64,000 nucleotides of DNA from CAYNKA01 sp964397655. Lineage in GTDB: Bacteria > Spirochaetota > Spirochaetia > DTKZ01. Positions 57,448 through 64,000 of this stretch are shown in pieces; within the stretch, counting starts at the first letter, position 1; every line of letters begins with the position of its first letter. The notes beneath the pieces are model-generated. The model saw only the letters and a list, made by a program, of their open reading frames with translations. It was not told the origin of the DNA and searched no databases. The stretch lies in assembly GCA_964397655.1 (NCBI GenBank), contig CAYNKA010000001.1, positions 620,001 through 684,000 of the forward strand, in the 5' to 3' direction. The translations under genes and the position numbers were made by a program.

Positions 57448-58842
57448 GTGGATACCAAGGACGACAAACTCGGACATTACTGCGGCATCGTGGGGATCTT
57501 CTCCCGGGACGAGATCAACATACCCGAACAGCTCTTCTTCCCCCTCTTCTCCCTCCAGCACCGCGGGCAGGAAAGTTGCGGCATCGCCTACAAGAAGAAC
57601 GGAGGACTGGTGGCCTACAAGGACCTCGGGATGGTGTCTGCCGTCCTGAGCAGGTATCTCTCCGAGAACAGACCGTCGAAGATCGGGATCGGCCACGTCC
57701 GCTACTCGACGAACGGCGGAAACAAGCTGGAAAACGCCCAGCCAATCGTGGTGAAGTGCAACAAGGGCAACATAGCGCTGGCTCACAACGGCAACATCTC
57801 GAACACCGACGAGCTCAAAGACCGGCTCTTCCAAGAAGGGTCCATCTTCCAGAGCACCTCCGACACCGAACTCATCCTCCACCTCCTCTCGAGGTCACGG
57901 GAAAAGGACTTCTTCTCAGCCCTCGCCAAGACGCTCGAGTCGGTGGAGGGGGCTTTCAGCCTCGTCCTCATCTGGAACGAGACCCTCATAGGAATCAGGG
58001 ACCCCCACGGCTTCAGGCCCCTCTACGTCGGCGTCAAGGACGGACAGACCGTCTTCGCGTCGGAAACCTGCGCCCTCGAGATCCTTCAGGTGGAGAGCTA
58101 TCGCTCCGTAGAACCCGGCGAGATCGTCGCGGTAGACGCCTCGGGGACGCGATCCATCCGTTTCTCAACGCCGTCGCGGAAGAGCCAGTGCGTCTTCGAA
58201 CTCATCTACTTCGCCAGGCCGGATTCCCAGGTTTTCGACCTGCCCGTCCACAGGATGAGGAAACGGATGGGAGCCGCTCTCGCGAAGCAGGACGCTGACC
58301 GCGGCTCGGAGCCCTGCGACCTCGTCCTTCCGGTGCCGGACTCGGGAAACAGCGCGGCCCTGGGCTATGCCGAGGCATCCGGCATCCCGCTCGAGCTCGG
58401 CCTCACGAGGAACCACTACGCGGGAAGGTCCTTCATCATGCCGACCACGGACCAGCGCGAGCTCGCGGTGAGGATGAAGATACATCCCATCAGGGACGTC
58501 ATCGAAGGGAGGCGGGTCGTCCTGATCGACGACTCCCTCGTCCGGGGCACGACGAGCAAGATCCTCGTCAAGCTCGTGAAGGAGGCTGGAGCGAGGGAGG
58601 TTCACCTTCGCCTCTCCTCCCCCGAGATCAAATGGCCCTGCTTCTTCGGAATCGACATCCCCACGCGCGAGGAACTCATCTCGAACCGCCTCTCCCCGGA
58701 GGAGATCGCGCGCCACATCGGCGCGGACTCGGTCGCCTTCCTCGGAATCGAGGCGCTCAGATCCTGCTTTCCCGCTCCCGACGATTTCTGTTACGCCTGC
58801 TTCAGCGGCGATTATTCCTGCAAGGTCCCGATCGAGGGCTGA
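57448..58842 (+). CDS. purF: Amidophosphoribosyltransferase
   Basis: A 464-residue enzyme of the first committed step of purine synthesis, transferring ammonia from glutamine to PRPP. The N-terminal nucleophile cysteine lies in HYCGIVGIF, and the PRPP loop is VLIDDSLVRGTTS. Cysteines in QCVFELIYFARPDS, WPCFFG and DDFCYACFSG match the iron-sulfur type of B. subtilis. GTG 57448 gives an 11-residue propeptide before the cysteine, the same length as in B. subtilis PurF, and suits a leaderless start. An upstream ATG at 57433 overlaps the -10 region. It heads purF-purM-purN-purD. Confidence 0.94.
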   Translation: MDTKDDKLGHYCGIVGIFSRDEINIPEQLFFPLFSLQHRGQESCGIAYKKNGGLVAYKDLGMVSAVLSRYLSENRPSKIGIGHVRYSTNGGNKLENAQPIVVKCNKGNIALAHNGNISNTDELKDRLFQEGSIFQSTSDTELILHLLSRSREKDFFSALAKTLESVEGAFSLVLIWNETLIGIRDPHGFRPLYVGVKDGQTVFASETCALEILQVESYRSVEPGEIVAVDASGTRSIRFSTPSRKSQCVFELIYFARPDSQVFDLPVHRMRKRMGAALAKQDADRGSEPCDLVLPVPDSGNSAALGYAEASGIPLELGLTRNHYAGRSFIMPTTDQRELAVRMKIHPIRDVIEGRRVVLIDDSLVRGTTSKILVKLVKEAGAREVHLRLSSPEIKWPCFFGIDIPTREELISNRLSPEEIARHIGADSVAFLGIEALRSCFPAPDDFCYACFSGDYSCKVPIEG

Positions 58843-58859
58843 AAAACGAGAGGATGATC

Positions 58860-59825
58860 ATGAAAGAACCTCTGGATTACAAATCGGCGGGAGTCGACAT
58901 CGACAAGGGCGACCGATTCGCCCGATTCATCGCCTCCTTCAAGTCGAAGGCCGTGAGCGGCTCCATCGGCGGCTTCTCCGGCGGCATCGAATTCGACCCC
59001 GCGGCCTACAAGAAGCCGGTCCTGCTCTCCACCACGGACGGCGTCGGGACGAAACTCATCGTGGCGCAGAAATTCGGGAAATTCGACACGATCGGCATCG
59101 ATCTCGTGGCCATGAACGTGAACGACCTCGCGGTCTGCGGCGCCCAGCCCCTCTCCTTCCTCGACTACATCGCCATCGGGAAGATCAGGGACGAGCTTCT
59201 CCGCGACATCATCAAGGGCATCGTCAGGGGATGCGAAATCGCGGACTGCATGCTCGTCGGGGGCGAAACCGCGGAAATGCCCGACCTGTACCGCGGCGAC
59301 GACTTCGACCTCGCGGGCTTCTGCGTCGGGATCGTCGACAAGGACAGGATGCTTCCGAAGCTTTCGGAACAGAGCGCGGGCGACCCGATCTACGGCCTCG
59401 CCTCCTCGGGGGTCCATTCGAACGGGCTCTCGCTCGCACGGAAGGCGGTGCCCGAATCGGACACCCGCGCCTGGAAGGAACTTCTCACCCCCACCCTCAT
59501 CTACGTGCGGGAACTCATGCACCTCGCCGGTGCCGGCGTCATAACGGGCGCGGCCCACATCACCGGAGGAGGCCTGGAAGGCAACTTCGTGCGGGTCGTG
59601 GCCGAGGGCCTGGTTCCGCGGTTCACCTGGGACTGGAAGGTGCCCGACGTGTTCCGGGCCATCCAGGAAGGGGGCCGCATCGAGACCGAGGAAATGCGGA
59701 AGGTCTTCAATCTCGGCGTCGGGATAGCGCTCGCGGTGCCCAAGGCGAAGGAAGCGGAGTTTCACCGGGCCTGCTCCTCGGGCGGCATGACGGCCTTCAG
59801 GATCGGAGAACTCGTGCGTGGCTAG
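58860..59825 (+). CDS. purM: Phosphoribosylformylglycinamidine cyclo-ligase
   Basis: A 321-residue AIR synthetase using ATP to close the imidazole ring. Motifs: TTDGVGTKLIVAQ, GIDLVAMNVNDLAVCGAQPL, GGETAEMP and HITGGGLEGN. The start at 58860 has GAGAGGA upstream; an in-frame ATG two codons earlier is too close to it. It lies 17 bp after purF and overlaps purN by eight bases. Length is slightly below the usual 340-350. Confidence 0.95.
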   Translation: MKEPLDYKSAGVDIDKGDRFARFIASFKSKAVSGSIGGFSGGIEFDPAAYKKPVLLSTTDGVGTKLIVAQKFGKFDTIGIDLVAMNVNDLAVCGAQPLSFLDYIAIGKIRDELLRDIIKGIVRGCEIADCMLVGGETAEMPDLYRGDDFDLAGFCVGIVDKDRMLPKLSEQSAGDPIYGLASSGVHSNGLSLARKAVPESDTRAWKELLTPTLIYVRELMHLAGAGVITGAAHITGGGLEGNFVRVVAEGLVPRFTWDWKVPDVFRAIQEGGRIETEEMRKVFNLGVGIALAVPKAKEAEFHRACSSGGMTAFRIGELVRG

Positions 59826-60402
59826 GCTTGCGGTTTTCGCTTCGGGGAACGGTTCCAATTTCGAGGCCCTCGCGAAGGGGCTGGAAAACACCGGGCACCG
59901 GGTCGCGAGTCTCTTCGTAGACCGCAGGGAAGCCTTCGCCGTGCAGCGGGCCGCAAGGCTCGGAATCCCTTATCGCTTCGTTTCCTACAAGGGCCGCTCC
60001 AAGGACGAGACCGAAACGGAGATCATCGCCGAACTCCGCGAACTGGGAATCGACCTCATAGCCCTAGCCGGGTTCATGCGGCTGCTCGGGCCCCTCCTCG
60101 TGGACGCCTATCCGAACAGAATCGTCAACATCCATCCATCCCTGCTCCCCAAGTATCCCGGCAAGCACGGGATCGCGGAGAGTTTCGCGTCGGGCGACCG
60201 GGAATTGGGTATCACCATCCACTACGTCGACCGCGGGCTTGATTCGGGCCCGATTATTCTGCAACAATCCTTCTCGAGGGTCGGGAGCGAAAGCATCGAG
60301 GACATCGAGGCGAAGATCCACTCCCTGGAGCACCGCTGGTATCCTTCGATCGTGAAGAGCCTTCTGGACGCGATCGACGCGGGGAAAGGAGAAACGAAGT
60401 GA
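59818..60402 (+). CDS. purN: Phosphoribosylglycinamide formyltransferase
   Basis: A 194-residue folate-dependent GAR transformylase. It has LAVFASGNGSNFEAL, LAGFMRLLG, NIHPSLLPKYPG and HYVDRGLDSGPII, which carry the catalytic Asn, His and Asp. It begins at GTG 59818 inside the end of purM and ends inside the start of purD (GTGA), so all three are translationally coupled. Confidence 0.95.
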   Translation: MARLAVFASGNGSNFEALAKGLENTGHRVASLFVDRREAFAVQRAARLGIPYRFVSYKGRSKDETETEIIAELRELGIDLIALAGFMRLLGPLLVDAYPNRIVNIHPSLLPKYPGKHGIAESFASGDRELGITIHYVDRGLDSGPIILQQSFSRVGSESIEDIEAKIHSLEHRWYPSIVKSLLDAIDAGKGETK

Positions 60403-61652
60403 GAGTTCTGATTCTGGGAAACGGAGCCCGGGAACACGCCCTGGCCTGGAAATTCTCCCAAAGCGCCCTGATAGCGGGCCTCTACGTCGCTCCGGGGAAC
60501 GCCGGAACCGCCGAGCGGGCCACGAACCTGCCGGAGGTGAATCCCCTGAAAAGCAAGGACGTGATCGACGCCTGCCGAACCTACAAGATCGATCTCGTGT
60601 TCGTCGGTCCCGAGGATCCGCTCTCCGCCGGCATCGTGGACGCTCTCGCGGCGGAGAAGATCGCGGCCATCGGTCCCCACCGCGAAGCGGCCCAACTCGA
60701 GTCGTCCAAGGCTTTTTCCAAGAAATTCATGATCCGAAACGGCGTGCCCACGGCCGAGTACCGCGAATTCGCCTCGTTCGACGAATTCGAAAAGTACCAT
60801 AAAAAGAACAAGAAGCGGATCGTCCTGAAGAAAAGCGGCCTGGCGGCCGGAAAGGGCGTCCTGGAATCGGAGGACAGGGAGGAACAGCTCGCCTTCGCGG
60901 AATCCGTTCTCTCGAACGACGTTCTCGTGGCGGAGGAGTTCCTCGAAGGGTTCGAGACCTCCATCTTCGCGATCTGCGACGGAAAGGACTACGTCCTGCT
61001 TCCGGCCTGCATGGACTACAAGAAGGCGGGTGAGGGCAACACAGGCCCAAACACCGGAGGAATGGGAAGCATCTGCCCCCTGCCCATCCTGGACGGCAAG
61101 GCGCTCGAACGGATAAGGACTGAGATCGTGGATCCCACCTTCGAGGGCCTCCGTAAGGAAAACCTTCTCTACCGAGGCGTTCTCTATTTCGGCCTCATGG
61201 CGACGTCCGCGGGTCCCAAGGTCCTCGAATACAACGTCCGCTTCGGCGATCCCGAAACGCAGACACTCCTTCCCCTCGTCACGTCGGACTTCGGGAATCT
61301 GTGGGACGCGGTGAACGCAGGAAAGCTCGCCTCCTTCCCGCTCGGCGTCTCGGACAAGGCAGCCTTGGGCGTGGTCGTGGCGAGCCCCGGGTACCCGGGC
61401 AAGTATTCGAAGAAACTGACGGTCGAGATCAAGGACAGGCCGGATGACAGGAACCTGCTCGTTTTCCACGCCGCTACGATTCGGAACGAGGAAGGCAGGC
61501 TCCTCACGAACGGCGGCAGGTGTTTCACCGTGGTGGGCATCGGCAAGGATCTGTTCGAGGCTGCGTCCAAGGCTTACGGCGGAGTCGGCTGCGTCCGCTT
61601 CAGGGGAGCCTGGTACAGGAAGGACATCGGAAAGGGAATCATCGAAGATTGA
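60399..61652 (+). CDS. purD: Phosphoribosylamine-glycine ligase
   Basis: A 417-residue ATP-grasp enzyme joining glycine to phosphoribosylamine. Motifs: LILGNGAREHALAW, PEDPLSAGIVDAL, VLKKSGLAAGKGV, NTGGMGSICP and VLEYNVRFGDPE. It starts at GTG 60399 overlapping the purN stop. It is the last gene of the purine operon, and its 3' end overlaps the convergent methyltransferase gene by 14 bp. Confidence 0.95.
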   Translation: MRVLILGNGAREHALAWKFSQSALIAGLYVAPGNAGTAERATNLPEVNPLKSKDVIDACRTYKIDLVFVGPEDPLSAGIVDALAAEKIAAIGPHREAAQLESSKAFSKKFMIRNGVPTAEYREFASFDEFEKYHKKNKKRIVLKKSGLAAGKGVLESEDREEQLAFAESVLSNDVLVAEEFLEGFETSIFAICDGKDYVLLPACMDYKKAGEGNTGPNTGGMGSICPLPILDGKALERIRTEIVDPTFEGLRKENLLYRGVLYFGLMATSAGPKVLEYNVRFGDPETQTLLPLVTSDFGNLWDAVNAGKLASFPLGVSDKAALGVVVASPGYPGKYSKKLTVEIKDRPDDRNLLVFHAATIRNEEGRLLTNGGRCFTVVGIGKDLFEAASKAYGGVGCVRFRGAWYRKDIGKGIIED

Positions 61653-62385
61653 AACCGGGGAATCCCTGCTGACGCCGGGCCTCGTACATGAGAAGCCCCG
61701 CGGCGACCGAAACGTTGAAGGAGTCGACGTGCCCGTTCGTAGGGATGCGCACGAGGCCGTCGCAACGTTCCTCGACGAGACGCGAGAGTCCCTTCCCCTC
61801 GCTTCCGAGCACGATGCAGGTTCGTCCCCTGAGATCCGTCTCCGACGCCGGCCTTCCCTTCATGTCCGCCCCGTAGACCCAGAATCCCTTTTCCTTGAGC
61901 GCTTCCAGGCTCCGGACGAGGTTCGTGACTTCGAGCAGGGACACGTAGGCGCTCGCCCCGGAGGAGATCTTCGCGACGACGTCCCCGTCCTTCGCGGTCC
62001 GTCGCGCCGGAAGGACGACCGCGTCCACGGAGAAAAGATCCGCGGATCTGAGGACGGCGCCCAGGTTGTGAACGTCCGTTATTCCGTCGAGGGCAAGGAC
62101 GAGGGAAGTCTCGCCTGCAGCCCCTTCCGCGAATTCCTCGAAATGCGTGTACCGGACCTTCGGAGTCTCGGTCAGGACGAGGACGAGTCCCCGATGACGC
62201 CCGGAGAGCGGGAGGGCGTCGAGGTCCCTTTCAGGGACGGACTCGACTCCGACGCCCACGGACTCGGCGAGGCGGCGGAGGTCCTCGACCCGGCGGTTCC
62301 TCGTCCCCGCGAGCAGGACCGCTCCCACCGGCCTTTTCTTGAGGTATTCCTCTATCGCGTGAAAACCTATGACGTAGCGCGTCAT
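61639..62385 (-). CDS. rlmB: SpoU-family RNA 2'-O-methyltransferase (RlmB-like)
   Basis: A 248-residue TrmH/SpoU methyltransferase. An N-terminal substrate-binding domain (YVIGFHAIEEYLKK) precedes the knotted catalytic domain with DGITDVHNLGAVLRSA, VLGSEGKGLS and VDSFNVSVAAGLLMYE. The RlmB type methylates G2251 of 23S rRNA, though some paralogues act on tRNA. It starts four bases after the upstream gene ends, so the two are cotranscribed. Confidence 0.9.
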   Translation of the reverse strand: MTRYVIGFHAIEEYLKKRPVGAVLLAGTRNRRVEDLRRLAESVGVGVESVPERDLDALPLSGRHRGLVLVLTETPKVRYTHFEEFAEGAAGETSLVLALDGITDVHNLGAVLRSADLFSVDAVVLPARRTAKDGDVVAKISSGASAYVSLLEVTNLVRSLEALKEKGFWVYGADMKGRPASETDLRGRTCIVLGSEGKGLSRLVEERCDGLVRIPTNGHVDSFNVSVAAGLLMYEARRQQGFPGFNLR

Positions 62386-62389
62386 GACA

Positions 62390-62821
62390 TCATTTTCTCG
62401 GCTTGCCGAATTCCTTCACGAGATCGATGACCCCGTCGTAGTCCCTGTCGCGTTCGTATCGTTCCACGTAGACGCCGTTCTTCATGTAGACCCAGAGATC
62501 TATCTTTCCGTCGAAGTTGGTGTCCACGAGTTCCCGTTCCAAGACGCCGTTCGCGTAGAAGCAGAAGTCGTCCATCTCGCCGTCGAAGTCGAAATCTAGT
62601 TCCTCGTAGAGCTTGTTGCCCTTAGAGTCGAGTATCATTACCTGGTCGATCTTGCCGTCGTTGTTCTTGTCGAAATCGAGCATGCTCGTCTTCTTCCCGA
62701 CTCCGATTTTCCTGCCCTCTTCCCTCACCGACTTGGTGTCGATAACGTTGGAGGCGGCGAAGAGCCCATAGGGAAACGAACACAGGATCATGAGGACTGT
62801 AGCGAATCGTAGAAACGACAT
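62390..62821 (-). CDS. Secreted protein with tandem calcium-loop-like repeats
   Basis: A 143-residue protein with a signal peptide (FATVLMILCSFPYGLFA). Four aspartate-rich loops follow at roughly 25-residue intervals: DFDKNNDGKID, DFDFDGEMDD, DTNFDGKIDL and DRDYDGVIDL. They resemble EF-hand or dockerin-type calcium loops, each with a beta hairpin between. The role may be structural calcium binding at the cell surface or in the periplasm. AGAGGGG precedes the ATG at 62821. It is followed directly by the RlmB-like gene. Confidence 0.8.
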   Translation of the reverse strand: MSFLRFATVLMILCSFPYGLFAASNVIDTKSVREEGRKIGVGKKTSMLDFDKNNDGKIDQVMILDSKGNKLYEELDFDFDGEMDDFCFYANGVLERELVDTNFDGKIDLWVYMKNGVYVERYERDRDYDGVIDLVKEFGKPRK

Positions 62822-62927
62822 GGAACCCCTCTTTACGCAGTTTTTTCTATTTTCGGCATCCCCGGACATTTATTCACATCGTCCGGTCCGAAAAACGAGA
62901 AAAACGAGAGGGATTCCCGGAGAAGCC

Positions 62928-64000
62928 CTATTGTTCCCTGAGTTCGGAGAGCGGGACCGGCTTAGGTTCCCGGTTTTCCCCTTCGAGTTCGGAAAATTCC
63001 TTGAGCAGGGATTTGGCACGGCCTGAAATTTTCGTCGGGATCCTGACCATGATCTTGATGTACAGGTCCCCCCGGTGGCTCGGGTTGTTGATGAAGGGAA
63101 CGCCCTCGCCTCGAAGCCTCAGAATCTTGCCGTTCTGCGTGCCTGAAGGGATCTTGAGGCGGATCTTCTTCTCCTCGAGGTTCTCCACCAGGAGGTCGTC
63201 GCCGAGGGCGGCCTGGGTGATGGAGATCGGAACCACGCAGTACACGTCGTTTCCGACCCGCTCGAAAAATTCATGCGGCCTGATGTGGATGACCACGGAA
63301 AGGTCTCCCGCCGGGCCGCCGTTCGGCCCCGAGTCTCCCTGGCCGGAGATGGAAATTCTCTTTCCGTTGTCTATCCCCGCGGGGATGGAGACCTTGATCT
63401 TCTGGTGTTTCTTGACGAGCCCGCTCCCTCCGCAGCCTTTGCAGGGGCGGTCGACCACATAGCCTTCGCCGTTGCAGTTCGGGCAGGTCGAGGCGATGGA
63501 GAAGAAACCCGAATTCCTCCTGACCTGGCCCGAGCCTCCGCAGGTCGGACAGGTCTTTCTGCCTCCTCCCGCTTCGGCTCCGGATCCCGAGCAGGTCTGA
63601 CACTCCGAATTCCTCGTATAAGAGATCTCCGCCTTGGTCCCGTAGACAGCATCCTTGAAGGAAATCTCGAGATCGTAGCGGAGATCCGCGCCCCGCTGGA
63701 CTGAACCACGCCTCGAACGGGACCTGCCGCCTCCGCCGCCCCCGAAAAGGCTGTCGAAGATGCCGGAAAAATCGCCGAAAATGTCTTCGAAATCGTGGAA
63801 GACCGTGGAATAGTCGTGGGCCGAGCCGCCTCCCATGCCTTCCACTCCGGCGAATCCGAACTGATCGTAGGTCTGCCGCTTCTTGTCGTCCGACAGGACC
63901 TCGTAGGCTTCGGTCGCCTCCTTGAATTTCTCCTCGGCTTCCTTGTTGCCCGGATTCCGGTCGGGGTGAAACTGGATGGCCAGTTTCCGATAAGCTTTCT
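62928..64000 (-). CDS. dnaJ: Chaperone DnaJ (N-terminus beyond right edge)
   Basis: About 357 residues of DnaJ are visible. The J domain is represented from helix II (KAYRKLAIQFHPDRNPG, with the HPD motif) and is followed by a Gly/Phe region (VFHDFEDIFGDFSGIFDSLFGG). Four zinc-binding repeats follow (CQTCSGSG, CPTCGGSG, CPNCNGEG, CKGCGGSG) and a normal C-terminal substrate domain. It stimulates the ATPase of DnaK. The start and roughly the first 18 residues lie outside the window; dnaK or grpE would be expected nearby. Confidence 0.96.
   Translation of the reverse strand, partial: KAYRKLAIQFHPDRNPGNKEAEEKFKEATEAYEVLSDDKKRQTYDQFGFAGVEGMGGGSAHDYSTVFHDFEDIFGDFSGIFDSLFGGGGGGRSRSRRGSVQRGADLRYDLEISFKDAVYGTKAEISYTRNSECQTCSGSGAEAGGGRKTCPTCGGSGQVRRNSGFFSIASTCPNCNGEGYVVDRPCKGCGGSGLVKKHQKIKVSIPAGIDNGKRISISGQGDSGPNGGPAGDLSVVIHIRPHEFFERVGNDVYCVVPISITQAALGDDLLVENLEEKKIRLKIPSGTQNGKILRLRGEGVPFINNPSHRGDLYIKIMVRIPTKISGRAKSLLKEFSELEGENREPKPVPLSELREQ

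Noticed and set aside
1..64000. tRNA or rRNA genes
   Set aside because: Intergenic gaps were read for cloverleaf arms and conserved rRNA segments; none was recognised, though a covariance search could not be run.

Overview
The window looks like a chromosomal segment of a GC-rich (about 60-65 % by eye), free-living or gut-type member of the Spirochaetales. The clearest lineage mark is a P83/100-family coiled-coil antigen, a family typical of Borrelia and Treponema. Cyclic-nucleotide-binding/TPR regulators, many small lipoproteins and half-size carrier genes fit the same picture. No rRNA, tRNA or CRISPR array was seen. Housekeeping genes alternate with short accessory patches.

Layout. 1-4.7 kb: a truncated gene, a WYL/EF-hand/transglutaminase-like membrane protein, then an AAA ATPase (DUF4143 type) overlapping an RtcR-like CARF sigma-54 activator. 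4.9-12.5 kb: a half-size MFS-like protein, a TRAP transporter operon (hydrolase-dctQ-dctM-dctP) divergent from its GntR regulator and a LysE exporter, and a lipoprotein. 12.7-15.3 kb: orphan DNA methyltransferase, vapBC, a small anchored protein. 15.4-20.4 kb: a DUF72-imuB-dnaE2 mutagenic-repair cassette behind a palindromic promoter. 20.5-26.6 kb: UbiB-like kinase, CRP and cNMP-TPR regulators, an amidohydrolase, a PHP phosphoesterase. 26.6-32.8 kb: mlaE-mlaF-mlaD with lipoprotein, membrane protein, M23 peptidase and PEGA-like protein, closed by a strong terminator. 32.9-43.6 kb: class A PBP, P83/100, GntR, TctC receptor, beta-propeller/HEAT protein, RNA m5U methyltransferase, rex, zinc dehydrogenase. 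43.8-52.1 kb: an AT-rich orphan, then a minus-strand run gltX-glyQS-tyrS-ABC transporter-nucleoside hydrolase. 52.07-55.4 kb: an accessory island with three copies of a structured repeat, a phd/vapC module and two decayed genes. 55.4-57.3 kb: Rrf2, a PPOX-fold protein with two operators, a membrane protein. 57.4-64 kb: purF-purM-purN-purD, an rRNA methyltransferase, a calcium-loop protein and partial dnaJ.

Cross-cutting signals. At least eight monocistronic or first genes have a recognisable -10 box ending 5-7 nt before the start codon and no Shine-Dalgarno sequence, which suggests leaderless mRNAs beside conventionally led operons. Several promoters carry perfect inverted repeats that look like operators. 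The most unusual element is the roughly 280-bp repeat at 52.07, 52.56 and 53.52 kb. Its two intact left ends each follow a GTGA or ATGA tetranucleotide, it can fold into a long stem-loop RNA, it lacks a coding gene, and one copy supplies the -35 box of the aminoacyl-tRNA synthetase operon.
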